From assembly GCA_934394595.1 (NCBI GenBank), contig CAKRRX010000011.1, forward strand, positions 1 to 38,740: a DNA stretch of 38,740 bases, given 5' to 3'. Positions 25,310-34,485 of the stretch are shown here, piece by piece. The notes below the pieces were generated by a model. That model saw only the letters and a list, made by a program, of their open reading frames with translations. It made no database searches and was not told the DNA's origin. The DNA is from an uncultured Blautia sp. (GTDB lineage: Bacteria; Bacillota; Clostridia; Lachnospirales; Lachnospiraceae). The stretch's first letter is position 1. Every line of letters starts with the position of its first letter. A program made the position numbers and the translations under genes.

Positions 25310-25767
25310 ATACATATTCTTTTCTGAAAAAAGAGGAGCTGGAGTATCTTCTTGCATGCCTGAAATTTGCAAAGCAGCTGGGAATGATCCAGGAGGATAC
25401 TCTGGATGCCCAGGAAGTAAGAAGGAAAAAAGAAAATAAAAAAAGGGCCAGGATGTTGGAAAGAGGAGAAGTCGTCTATGGTCCCACCTGTTTTTCCATC
25501 CCTGCTTATCTGCATTATGAGCTGACCGGGTTCCAACTGGAATATGCCACCGAAAGTCCTGCTGTGAAAAAAGCCTATTCTTACCGGGAAATCAAGGAAA
25601 CAGAACTGCAGAAGTTTTATGAAGAGAATCCGGGGCTTTTTACCAGATATCATGGAGATTCTTTTTCCTATGAAGAAACGAAAAAAATCATCCGAAAGAA
25701 AATAAGGGAGAGAGACTATGAAGCAGAAATTAAGAACATTTTATGTCAGCTCCACTTTGGGAAATGA
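25306..25767 (+). CDS. Small helical SurA/parvulin-like protein; probable GH136 accessory subunit
   Basis: The 153-residue protein is predicted almost all-helical, with no signal peptide. Its C-terminal part (ETELQKFYEENPGLFTRYHG, then SFSYEETKKIIRKKIRERDY) resembles the helical chaperone region of SurA/PrsA-type peptidyl-prolyl isomerases. No parvulin catalytic domain follows. It overlaps the upstream permease by 4 nt (ATGA) and the downstream beta-helix enzyme by 50 nt, so the three are made together. Known GH136 lacto-N-biosidases need a dedicated helical partner: LnbY for Bifidobacterium longum LnbX and, as I recall, a separate helical subunit in Eubacterium ramulus. I infer the same role here. 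Confidence 0.65.
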   Translation: MNTYSFLKKEELEYLLACLKFAKQLGMIQEDTLDAQEVRRKKENKKRARMLERGEVVYGPTCFSIPAYLHYELTGFQLEYATESPAVKKAYSYREIKETELQKFYEENPGLFTRYHGDSFSYEETKKIIRKKIRERDYEAEIKNILCQLHFGK

Positions 25768-27013
25768 CCAGAATGACGGACTGACAGAAGGTACTGCTTT
25801 CGGTTCTCTGAATCCTGTGAACCAGCTGGTGCTGGAACCAGGGGATCGGATTCTTCTTGAGCGAGGCTCTGTTTTTGAAGATCAGTATCTTCATATAAAA
25901 GGAAAGGGAGCAGCCGGAAATCCCATTGAGATCGGGGCATATGGAAGCGGTCCTTTGCCTGCCATCCATGCAAATGGAACCGGAGTGTGGTACCAGGATT
26001 ACGGAACAGTTCTGGATTCTCCTGCCCATGTATATCAGGGAAATGTTTCCTCTGCAGTACTTCTGTGTGATGTGGAGTATGTGCTGGTCCATGATCTGGA
26101 GATCACCAATGCTGGCCGGGAAACAGATCCCGAAAAATACTGTGCTCCCCACAAAATGGATCGTACCGGTGTGGCTGTGGTGGCAAAGGAGGGGGGAACC
26201 CTTCATGAGATTACCCTTAAGGGACTTGTGATCCATGATGTTCATGGGAATGTATATAATAAGCATATGAATAATGGCGGCATTTACATGACTGCCCTGA
26301 AACCAACAGAGGAAGAAAAAACCGGTGTGGCCCGCTATGACGGAGTTCTGATAGAGGATTGTGTGTTATGGAAGGTCAGCCGCTGGGGGATAGCCGCAGG
26401 CTATACTTATGCCCATGAAAAATTCAAAGGAGCTTTTCTGAAAGCCCAGTGGTTTAAAAAGTACGGACACGAAAATATGATCCTGAGAAATAACTACGTG
26501 AAAGAAGCTGGTGGGGATGGGATTACGCCTATGTTTGCATTGCGTCCTGTGGTAGAGCATAATATGGTGGAGAGCTGTGCCTGCGAGATGAACGACACCA
26601 TTTATCGTTACCCTGAGAACCGGTTTGGAAAAGTGGCAGCAGGAATCTGGCCGTGGAAATGTAAGGATGCCCTGTTCCGTTATAATGAAGCCACAGATAT
26701 GAAATTGAATCAGGATGGTATGGCATATGATGCAGATTCCGGAGATGGAACAGTGTACGAATACAATTACAGCAGAGCCAATGAAGGGGGCTGTGTGATG
26801 TTCTGTCTGGAAGAGGCGGTAAACAATATCTTCCGGGAGAACATCAGCTATGGAGATCTGGGAGGAATTTTAAGTCCTTCTGGAAATCCGGATGCACTTG
26901 TAGAGGAGAATACCTTTTATGTATATCCGGATGTGCCATTGCTGCGCCAGAACATGAGTGACGGAAAAGTGACTCTGGTTCATAACAATATTTTCATAAT
27001 CAATGATAAATAA
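25718..27013 (+). CDS. Right-handed beta-helix glycosidase, probable GH136 lacto-N-biosidase catalytic subunit
   Basis: The 431-residue protein begins FYVSSTLGNDQNDGLTEGTA, the usual entry to parallel beta-helix carbohydrate enzymes. It continues with repeated short strands and Asn/Asp/Gly turns. An Asp cluster NQDGMAYDADSGDG holds D333 and D340, spaced seven residues like the catalytic Asp pair I recall for B. longum LnbX (D411/D418). No signal peptide or anchor is present, so it should act in the cytoplasm on imported glycans. GH136 enzymes cut lacto-N-tetraose into lacto-N-biose and lactose. Between the small helical partner and the GH112 phosphorylase this fits well. A polysaccharide lyase or other beta-helix glycosidase is the alternative. 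Confidence 0.65.
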   Translation: MKQKLRTFYVSSTLGNDQNDGLTEGTAFGSLNPVNQLVLEPGDRILLERGSVFEDQYLHIKGKGAAGNPIEIGAYGSGPLPAIHANGTGVWYQDYGTVLDSPAHVYQGNVSSAVLLCDVEYVLVHDLEITNAGRETDPEKYCAPHKMDRTGVAVVAKEGGTLHEITLKGLVIHDVHGNVYNKHMNNGGIYMTALKPTEEEKTGVARYDGVLIEDCVLWKVSRWGIAAGYTYAHEKFKGAFLKAQWFKKYGHENMILRNNYVKEAGGDGITPMFALRPVVEHNMVESCACEMNDTIYRYPENRFGKVAAGIWPWKCKDALFRYNEATDMKLNQDGMAYDADSGDGTVYEYNYSRANEGGCVMFCLEEAVNNIFRENISYGDLGGILSPSGNPDALVEENTFYVYPDVPLLRQNMSDGKVTLVHNNIFIINDK

Positions 27014-27053
27014 TACAATAAGCATTAAAAATAATAACAATGGAGGTAATAAG

Positions 27054-29216
27054 ATGGAACAGAGGAAAGGCAGGGTCACCATTCCCACTGATCTGGATGT
27101 GGTAAAAGAAACACTGCAGATCATGGATGAATGGGGGGCAGATGCGATCCGTGACTGTGATGGTACGGAATTTCCAAAGGAATTAAAGGATACCGGTGCC
27201 AAAATCTATGCAACCTATTATACTACCCGAAAGGATAATGACTGGGCAAAGGCAAATCCAGACGAAATCCAGCAGATGTATATTATGAGTGCTTTTCATA
27301 CAGCTACAGAGGATACCCTGGAAATCCATCTGATGGATCATCTGTATCCGGATATGTTAAAGGTGAACACCCGTGATGACATCACAAGATGGTGGGAAGT
27401 GATCGACAGGACCACAGGTGAGGTGGTTCCGGTAACAAAATGGTCCTATAATGAGGAAACCGGGAATGTGGTCATAAAGCCGGCAAAGCATTTCCATGAA
27501 TATACGGTAAGCTTTCTTGCCTATATCATGTGGGATCCGGTGCATATGTATAATGCAGTGGTAAATGACTGGAAGGATGTGGAACCGCAGATCACCTTTG
27601 ATGTGCGTCAGCCAAAAACCAGAGCCCATTCTCTGGAGCGCCTTCGCAGATTTCTGGATACCCATTCCTATGTGGATGTGGTAAGATTTACCACTTTCTT
27701 CCATCAGTTCACTCTTATCTTTGATGAACTGGCAAGAGAGAAATACGTAGACTGGTTTGGCTATTCTGCTTCTGTCAGTCCTTATATCCTGGAACAGTTT
27801 GAAAAGGAAGTGGGTTATCCCTTCCGTCCGGAGTATATTATCGACCAGGGATATATGAACAATACCTATCGTATTCCCTCAAGGGAATTCAAGGATTTCC
27901 AGGCATTTCAGAGACGGGAAGTGGCAAAGCTGGCCAGGGAGATGGTGGATATTGTCCATGAATATGGAAAAGAAGCCATGATGTTCATGGGAGATCACTG
28001 GATTGGAATGGAACCTTTCATGGAGGAATTCGCTTCCATCGGCTTGGATGCGGTGGTAGGAAGTGTGGGAAATGGTGCCACACTGCGGCTGTTCAGTGAT
28101 ATTAAAAATGTAAAATATACAGAGGGACGTTTCCTTCCGTATTTTTTCCCGGATACTTTCTACGAAGGTGGCGACCCGGTAAAAGAGGCAAAGGTAAACT
28201 GGGTGACTGCAAGACGTGCGATTCTCAGAAGTCCGATCCAGAGAATCGGTTATGGCGGATACTTAAAGCTTGCCCTGGAATTCCCGGATTTTGTGCAGTA
28301 CATAAAGGAAGTTTGTCAGGAGTTCCGTACTCTGTACGAAAATATTCAGGGAACCACACCTTATTGCGTGAAGCGTGTAGCTGTGCTGAACTGTTGGGGA
28401 AAAATGCGTTCCTGGGGCAATCACATGGTGCACCATGCGATCTATTATAAGCAGAATTATTCTTATTTTGGCATTATAGAAGCCTTAAGCGGAGCTCCTT
28501 TTGAGGTATCTTTTATCAGCTTTGACGACATTCTTGCAAATCCGGAGCTTCTGAAAAACTTTGACGTAGTCATCAATGCAGGTGATGGAGATACCGCACA
28601 GAGCGGCGGAGAATACTGGATCAATGAGACCATTGTCACGGCTGTGAAAGAATTCGTCTACAATGGCGGTGGTTTTATCGGTGTGGGAGAGCCTGCTTCC
28701 CATCAGTGGCAGGGCAAATATTTTCAGCTGGATGATGTGCTGGGTGTGGAAGAGGAAAGAGGCTTCAATCTGAATACAGACAAGTATAACTGGGAAGAGC
28801 ATAAGGATCACTTTATTCTTGCGGATACAGATGGAGAAGTGGACTTTGGAGAGGGTAAGAAAAATATTTTCGCACTTCCGGATACCACAATCCTGCTCCA
28901 GAAGGATCAGGAGGTCCAGATGGCAGTGAAGACATTTGGAAAAGGCCGTGGCGTTTATATCAGCGGGCTTCCCTACAGCTTCAAAAACAGCCGTGTCCTT
29001 TACCGCGCAGTGCTGTGGAGCGCATCAGCAGAGGATGAACTAAACTGCTGGTATTCCACCAATTACAATGTGGAAGTACATGCCTACGTAAAGAATGGAA
29101 AATACTGTGTGGTAAACAATACCTACGAGCCGCAGGATACTGTGGTATACACAGGGGATGGAAACAGCTTTGAACTTCATATGGAAGCAAATGAGATCCG
29201 GTGGTACCAGATCTGA
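27054..29216 (+). CDS. GH112 1,3-beta-galactosyl-N-acetylhexosamine phosphorylase
   Basis: GH112 enzymes phosphorolyse lacto-N-biose and galacto-N-biose to galactose-1-phosphate and GlcNAc or GalNAc. The 720-residue protein has the hallmark start KGRVTIPTDLDVVKETLQIM followed by WGADAIRDCDGTEFP. FMGDHWIGMEPF contains D314, matching the general acid I recall as D313 in the B. longum enzyme. The glutamine-amidotransferase-like domain (about 440-640) and a C-terminal beta domain follow. ATG 27054 follows ATGGAGGTAATAAG. It lies 40 nt after the beta-helix gene. Some Clostridial GH112 enzymes prefer galactosyl-rhamnose, so the substrate needs an assay, but the family call is firm. Confidence 0.93.
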   Translation: MEQRKGRVTIPTDLDVVKETLQIMDEWGADAIRDCDGTEFPKELKDTGAKIYATYYTTRKDNDWAKANPDEIQQMYIMSAFHTATEDTLEIHLMDHLYPDMLKVNTRDDITRWWEVIDRTTGEVVPVTKWSYNEETGNVVIKPAKHFHEYTVSFLAYIMWDPVHMYNAVVNDWKDVEPQITFDVRQPKTRAHSLERLRRFLDTHSYVDVVRFTTFFHQFTLIFDELAREKYVDWFGYSASVSPYILEQFEKEVGYPFRPEYIIDQGYMNNTYRIPSREFKDFQAFQRREVAKLAREMVDIVHEYGKEAMMFMGDHWIGMEPFMEEFASIGLDAVVGSVGNGATLRLFSDIKNVKYTEGRFLPYFFPDTFYEGGDPVKEAKVNWVTARRAILRSPIQRIGYGGYLKLALEFPDFVQYIKEVCQEFRTLYENIQGTTPYCVKRVAVLNCWGKMRSWGNHMVHHAIYYKQNYSYFGIIEALSGAPFEVSFISFDDILANPELLKNFDVVINAGDGDTAQSGGEYWINETIVTAVKEFVYNGGGFIGVGEPASHQWQGKYFQLDDVLGVEEERGFNLNTDKYNWEEHKDHFILADTDGEVDFGEGKKNIFALPDTTILLQKDQEVQMAVKTFGKGRGVYISGLPYSFKNSRVLYRAVLWSASAEDELNCWYSTNYNVEVHAYVKNGKYCVVNNTYEPQDTVVYTGDGNSFELHMEANEIRWYQI

Positions 29217-29228
29217 TTAAAAGACAAC

Positions 29229-29254
29229 ACAGGCAGGGGGTAACCTCTGCCTGT
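29229..29254 (+). terminator. Hairpin after the GH112 gene
   Basis: ACAGGCAGGGG (29229-29239) pairs with CCTCTGCCTGT (29244-29254) with one G-U pair. The U tract is poor (ATTAAATTC), so it may be a weak terminator or an RNA 3'-end stabiliser. Confidence 0.6.
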
Positions 29255-29267
29255 ATTAAATTCAAGG

Positions 29268-29296
29268 TTGCATTTATGGACATAATACATTAAACT
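29268..29296 (+). promoter_or_regulatory. Possible promoter for the kinase-MATE operon
   Basis: TTGCAT (29268-29273) and TAAACT (29291-29296) are separated by 17 bp. The match is moderate. The predicted leader of about 140 nt before the ATG at 29444 holds no recognised structure. Confidence 0.35.
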
Positions 29297-29443
29297 GATA
29301 GAAAAAGAGAAATTTTATTATGAAAGTCCCGGAAGGCAGCGGAAGAGCACATAGATGCGGAGCAGCTAACTTTCATATTGGATGATGTCCGGATAAACAG
29401 ACATGTCCATTTTGCGAAAATACAGACACAGAGGCGGAGTTGG

Positions 29444-32400
29444 ATGGTAACTCAGGGAAATATCATACATTTTTATAATAAGTATAAGGAAAATCTAAAG
29501 ACCGAAGATCAGGTGATCGAGGGTCTGTTAAAAGCAGAGGATCAGGAAGCATGGATCAGCAATCTGAAGAACAAAACCAGGATCATGCGCCGTCTTTATA
29601 TAGAGAATGAGACTCTTCTGAATCTGTATATCCGGCCTTTTCTGGATGGGGAGACCAGGCTGGATGATGTGCTTGCAGAGGAATTTCTCCATCAGATCCG
29701 CATCGCAGATGGAGAAGGTTATGAAGATGATCTGGCTCTGGTGGAAATGACAGAGCTGCTGGAGAAGTATTTTGCAAAAAACGGGGATCTGAATTCCTAT
29801 ATTTGGACTTTGAATCTGCTGGGAAACTTTTGTAATCGCCCATTTACGGAAGAAGACGGAAAAAATGGTGCGGAATATTTTAGAAAACTGAGATCTTTTT
29901 CCTCACATTATTTTGAAATTGAAGATTTTGATGTGAGGAAGAGGATTTTGTATTCCTTTTACAATTACCCTATTATAACTTTGAATTTTAATCTGGGAAC
30001 AGCCAGCGGAACCCTGAAAATGATCGATGAGGCCATTGCATTTTATAATGACGAAAAAGTGAGAGCTCTGGATGGGGAACGCTTCGATTTTGACGGGCTG
30101 ATAGAAGAGTTGAATTATGATCTTTTGGGCAATTCCCTATTACGTTTTGAAAGAGAAAGTATAGATCCGGCTTTGCTTGACCGTGCAGCTAAGGTGTTGG
30201 GTGAATATTATCAGAAGGAACTGAATAAGAATCCCAATCCTTATGAAATGCTGGATGAGATTTACTGTAATTACAGGCGCAGCCAGTTCTTTCAGGGAAA
30301 ACTCAGCTGTACAGAGTATATAGAGGATTACTGGCAGTTCTGTAAATATTCTCTGGAACATGACTCCCTGGAAAGCCAGGAAGGACTTGAGTTTTCTGAT
30401 ACCCGCTATTTTCAGGTGGCGGTGAATCATCTTCCCAATATTATGGAGATGCTGGATCTGTACGGGGATGAATATCACGGAACCCCTGGAATTCGGGAGT
30501 GTTGTGTAAAAGCTTATGTCCATGTGATCCGCAGTGTGCCAAGAACCCAAAATGACACCTTTGTCAACGATGTAGTCTGTCGTTCTCTGGGGGAATTTCT
30601 GAAATACCTTTCCAGAGATGAAGTGAATTCTATGCTTCTTATGCAGGTTATGGTAAGCAGAGATGAGCTTACAGTGGTTCATTCAGCCATGGTAGAGCAG
30701 ATTGCAAGGCAGATCTTAAACTGTGTGATCCGCAGGAAACCGGAACTGCTTATTGGAAGCCTTGGATGCAGCAATGTGGTAGAAGTTCTGGAAAATCAGG
30801 AAAAGTTCCTGGACTTTGTATCCCAGGCTGCCAGGATTTACGATGTGGGCAAGATCCAGCTGGCATCCCTTGTGAATAAACATTCCCGTCAGCTTACTGC
30901 CAGGGAAATGAAGCGTATATACAGTCACCCTTCCAATGGGGTGAAGCTTCTGGAAAAAATTCCTTCTCTGCAGAAGTACAATGATGTGATTTTGGGACAT
31001 CACAAATCCTGGGATGGAAAAATGGGATATCCGGAGGATTTTGACAACACAAAGTCAAAGGACCGGCTTTTTATTGAAATCATTCACATCAGTGATTGTA
31101 TTGATGCAGCTACGGATTTTGTAGGGAGAAGCTACAAGAGCAGAAAAAAGCTTCCTCAGGTTATGGAAGAACTGGTTCAGGGAAGGGGTTCCTGGTACAG
31201 CCCACAGCTTGTGGAGCTTATGAAAGATGACCAGGCTTTGTTGGATGAGCTTTCTTATCTGGTCGGCCCGGGAAGGATCCGTACCTGCTATTCCGTATAT
31301 GGAAGGGCAGTGGATACGAAAGAGACGGAGAGTGCCAGACTTTCTATTGATATTGAAAACTGGGAAGAAGAAAGTGAGGAGGCAGAAGAGGAAGGGGATA
31401 CTATCCTGGATTTCCTCCACAAAAGTGGAAGTGAAAACCGCCAGCTTCTTCGTGCCCTTGCAAGAAATTCCCTTCTTATTTTGTATGTGGATATGATGTC
31501 CGGAGAGTACAAGGTTTCCTATCGGGGAAATCAGACACTTTTGGATGAGAAGATCCCTGACGGCAATTATAGTGAACTGCTGAAAGACTATATCGCCCCA
31601 AACTGTGATCCCACAGACTGGGAAAAGATCCGGCTCAAGATCCGGCTTTCAGAGCTTTCCCATATTTTTGTGGAGCAGGACGGCAGCTATGAATGTGAGA
31701 CCAGGATACGGGGCCGGGAAAATTATCGGTGGGTACGTTTTCAGTTCATCCGCCTGGATGAGGGAAATGCCATGCCAAGGATGATGACCATGATCGCCAC
31801 GGATATACAGGAAAGCCACAGCAGGAACGAGCAGCTGATGAACAGTCTGAAAGTTGCTTACAAGTCGGCAGAGGAAGCAAACAAAGCAAAAAGTGTGTTC
31901 CTTAGCAGCATGTCCCATGATATCCGTACTCCGATGAATGGAATTCTGGGAATGACTCAAATTGCCATGAACCATGTGACAGATCCACAGAAAATCATGG
32001 ATTGTCTGCAAAAAATTGATGATTCTTCCAGGCATCTTCTGGAACTGATCAATAAAGTTCTGGATATGTCTAAAATTGAAAGCGGAGCCAGCGCTATCCA
32101 CGAGGAGCCGCTTTTCCTGAAAAAGACTATGGAGATTGTGGACGGGGTATGTCGGCCTTCTGCTATGGAGAAAAAGCAGTTACTGGAACTCGATGTGGAT
32201 TCTGTGCAGGATGACTATGTGATGGCAGACTCAGTAAGATTGCGTCAGATCCTGATCAATCTGATCTCAAATGCAATAAAATATACACCGGAAAAAGGAC
32301 ATATACAGGTGAAGGTAAAACAGAGCCACAGTCCCATGGAAGGAAAAGCCGGTTATACCTTTGTTGTGAAGGACAATGGAATCGGAATGTCCGAAGAGTT

Positions 32401-33040
32401 TCAGAAAAAACTGTTTGAACCATTTTCCAGGGAGGATAATACCCTTACCAATGCCACTCAGGGAACGGGCCTTGGGCTTTCCATCGCAAAGTCCATTATC
32501 GGGCAGATGGGAGGAAATATTGAAGTGGACAGCACCCAGGGACAGGGAACCTGCTTTATTGTACGTCTGGATCTGAAAATGGTGTCGGAAGAGCCTGTTA
32601 CGGAGGAGAAGGCGGAAGAGGTCCAGAAGACTGTGAGAGATATCACATTTCTGAAGGGACACAGGATCATGCTTGTGGAGGACAATGAGCTAAACAGGGA
32701 GATTGCCTATGAGCTGCTGTCTGAGGCAGGCCTTATTGTAGATGTGGCAGAAAATGGAAAAGAAGCCATCGAGCTTCTGAAAAAGCAGCCGGAATATTTT
32801 TATGAGCTGATCTTTATGGATCTTCAGATGCCGGTTATGAATGGATATGATGCGACAACTTGTATTCGTTTAGGTGTAAGTGATTACTGGAAACAGATTC
32901 CGGTGATCGCCATGACAGCGAATGTATTTCAGGAAGATGAGAGCCGTGCCACTGAGTGCGGAATGAGCGGATATATCACCAAACCTATTGTTATGGATGT
33001 GATATATACAGTGCTTGAAAAATGGCTCCCAAGGTTGTAG
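29444..33040 (+). CDS. Soluble hybrid sensor: degenerate HD-GYP + PAS-like + histidine kinase + receiver
   Basis: The protein has 1198 residues from ATG 29444, preceded by GAGGCGGAG. An in-frame TTG at 29378 would add 22 residues but lacks a site. Residues 1 to about 400 are helical and unrecognised, perhaps TPR-like. An HD-GYP-type domain (about 405-570) has H413, H495, H519, H520 and D524 plus GYP in DGKMGYP, but the HD dyad reads YD (Y466, D467). A PAS-like region ends with RWVRFQFIRLDEG. The kinase has SMSHDIRTPMNG (phosphoacceptor H825), the N box in NLISNAIKYT, DNGIGM and GTGLGLSIAKS. The receiver has phosphoacceptor D1126 in MDLQMPVMNG and K1180. No membrane helix is seen. It is probably cotranscribed with the MATE gene 28 nt later. 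Confidence 0.85.
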   Translation: MVTQGNIIHFYNKYKENLKTEDQVIEGLLKAEDQEAWISNLKNKTRIMRRLYIENETLLNLYIRPFLDGETRLDDVLAEEFLHQIRIADGEGYEDDLALVEMTELLEKYFAKNGDLNSYIWTLNLLGNFCNRPFTEEDGKNGAEYFRKLRSFSSHYFEIEDFDVRKRILYSFYNYPIITLNFNLGTASGTLKMIDEAIAFYNDEKVRALDGERFDFDGLIEELNYDLLGNSLLRFERESIDPALLDRAAKVLGEYYQKELNKNPNPYEMLDEIYCNYRRSQFFQGKLSCTEYIEDYWQFCKYSLEHDSLESQEGLEFSDTRYFQVAVNHLPNIMEMLDLYGDEYHGTPGIRECCVKAYVHVIRSVPRTQNDTFVNDVVCRSLGEFLKYLSRDEVNSMLLMQVMVSRDELTVVHSAMVEQIARQILNCVIRRKPELLIGSLGCSNVVEVLENQEKFLDFVSQAARIYDVGKIQLASLVNKHSRQLTAREMKRIYSHPSNGVKLLEKIPSLQKYNDVILGHHKSWDGKMGYPEDFDNTKSKDRLFIEIIHISDCIDAATDFVGRSYKSRKKLPQVMEELVQGRGSWYSPQLVELMKDDQALLDELSYLVGPGRIRTCYSVYGRAVDTKETESARLSIDIENWEEESEEAEEEGDTILDFLHKSGSENRQLLRALARNSLLILYVDMMSGEYKVSYRGNQTLLDEKIPDGNYSELLKDYIAPNCDPTDWEKIRLKIRLSELSHIFVEQDGSYECETRIRGRENYRWVRFQFIRLDEGNAMPRMMTMIATDIQESHSRNEQLMNSLKVAYKSAEEANKAKSVFLSSMSHDIRTPMNGILGMTQIAMNHVTDPQKIMDCLQKIDDSSRHLLELINKVLDMSKIESGASAIHEEPLFLKKTMEIVDGVCRPSAMEKKQLLELDVDSVQDDYVMADSVRLRQILINLISNAIKYTPEKGHIQVKVKQSHSPMEGKAGYTFVVKDNGIGMSEEFQKKLFEPFSREDNTLTNATQGTGLGLSIAKSIIGQMGGNIEVDSTQGQGTCFIVRLDLKMVSEEPVTEEKAEEVQKTVRDITFLKGHRIMLVEDNELNREIAYELLSEAGLIVDVAENGKEAIELLKKQPEYFYELIFMDLQMPVMNGYDATTCIRLGVSDYWKQIPVIAMTANVFQEDESRATECGMSGYITKPIVMDVIYTVLEKWLPRL

Positions 33041-33068
33041 GATAAAATGACAGGTGGGGAGAGAAAAA

Positions 33069-34433
33069 GTGAAAAATAAATACGAAATCGATATGTGTAA
33101 TGGAAGCATTATGGACAAGCTGATCTCTTTTGCTGCGCCGCTGATGCTGTCCGGTATTTTACAGCTGATGTTCAATGCCGTGGACATTGTGGTGGTGGGA
33201 AGATTCAGTGGAAGGCAGGCATTGGCAGCAGTGGGGTCTACTACTGCGCTTCTGAGCATGTTTGTGAATCTTTTTATCGGGATTTCTCTTGGCAGTAATG
33301 TGCTGGCGGCGCGATTTTACGCAGCTGGCAAATCTGAGGAGATGTCAGAGACTGTACATACCTCCATTATGCTGGCTTTGATCAGTGGCGTGATCATGGT
33401 TTTTGTGGGACTGGCATTTTCCAGGATTGCACTGGAGCTTATGGGAACTCCAGGGGATGTCATTGACCAGTCCACACTTTATATGCGGATCTATTTTGTG
33501 GGAATGCCGTTTTTTATGCTGTATAATTACGGTGCGGCAATCTTAAGAGCTGTGGGGGACACCAAGCGTCCTCTTATGTTCCTTGTGATCTCTGGTGCTA
33601 CCAATGCAGTCCTGAATATGATCCTGGTGATCGTGTTCCATCTGGGGGTGGCTGGTGTGGCTATTGCTACGGTGTTTTCCCAGATGATCTCCTGTGTTTT
33701 AGTCCTTCGCTGTCTGTATAAGACGGACAGCAGTTATCAGCTTCGCTTTTCTAAGCTGCGGATCCGAAAATGTTATCTGGTGCAGATATTCCAGGTGGGA
33801 ATTCCGGCAGGAGTGCAGAGTATTGTCATTAATTTTTCCAATGTATTGCTGCAGTCCTCGGTAAACTCTTTTGGATCTGTGGCCATGGCCGGTTACACTG
33901 CTGCAAATAATATTCTGGGCTTCCTTTATGTATCGGTAAATGCGGTAACCCAGGCTTGCATGAGCTTTACCAGTCAGAATTACGGGGTGGGAAAATACAA
34001 AAGAATGGACCGGGTTCTGATCGACTGCTGCATTATTTCTTTTGTGGTATCCTTTGTAATGGGATGTGGAGCTTATGTGTTTGGTGATCAGGTGTTGAAA
34101 ATCTATACCGAGGACGCTGAAGTGATCAAATGCGGCGTGGAGATCCTTTCCATTACTACAGTGCCATATTTCCTATGCGGAATTATGGATCTGCTCCCAG
34201 GTGCCCTTCGCGGAATGGGACATTCAGGCGTTCCTATGATCCTGTCCATTATCGGAACAGTAGGAACCAGAGTGGTATGGATTTTCTGGGTGTTCCCAAA
34301 GTACAGATCCTTGTTTGTTTTGTTTATTTCCTATCCGGCATCCTGGGCCATTACCATATTGCTTCAGGTGATCTGTTTCTTTATGGTAAGAAGAAAGGTT
34401 CACAGTATGATCCGTGGTACGGCAGTACAGTAA
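33069..34433 (+). CDS. MATE family efflux transporter
   Basis: MATE proteins export drugs or metabolites using Na+ or H+ gradients. The 454-residue protein has about 12 helices. Typical features are the opening MDKLISFAAPLMLSGILQ, FNAVDIVVVGRFSG, and the second-half repeat FGSVAMAGYTAANNILGF. The start is GTG 33069, with GGGGAG about 8 nt upstream; an in-frame GTG at 33054 overlaps that site. The substrate is not predictable. Placement after the sensor kinase suggests, but does not prove, that they function together. Confidence 0.93.
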   Translation: MKNKYEIDMCNGSIMDKLISFAAPLMLSGILQLMFNAVDIVVVGRFSGRQALAAVGSTTALLSMFVNLFIGISLGSNVLAARFYAAGKSEEMSETVHTSIMLALISGVIMVFVGLAFSRIALELMGTPGDVIDQSTLYMRIYFVGMPFFMLYNYGAAILRAVGDTKRPLMFLVISGATNAVLNMILVIVFHLGVAGVAIATVFSQMISCVLVLRCLYKTDSSYQLRFSKLRIRKCYLVQIFQVGIPAGVQSIVINFSNVLLQSSVNSFGSVAMAGYTAANNILGFLYVSVNAVTQACMSFTSQNYGVGKYKRMDRVLIDCCIISFVVSFVMGCGAYVFGDQVLKIYTEDAEVIKCGVEILSITTVPYFLCGIMDLLPGALRGMGHSGVPMILSIIGTVGTRVVWIFWVFPKYRSLFVLFISYPASWAITILLQVICFFMVRRKVHSMIRGTAVQ

Positions 34434-34450
34434 AATATATCAAAAACAGG

Positions 34451-34485
34451 CAGTCTCCGATGTGGTGTCGGGGGCTGTTTTTTTT
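34451..34485 (+). terminator. Strong intrinsic terminator after the MATE gene
   Basis: CAGTCTCCGA (34451-34460) pairs with TCGGGGGCTG (34468-34477) with two G-U pairs, followed by eight T residues. Confidence 0.88.

Noticed and set aside
25718..27013. Pectate or other polysaccharide lyase identity for the beta-helix protein
   Set aside because: Possible by fold, but absence of a signal peptide, the helical partner gene and the GH112 neighbour favour a lacto-N-biosidase role; kept as an alternative.
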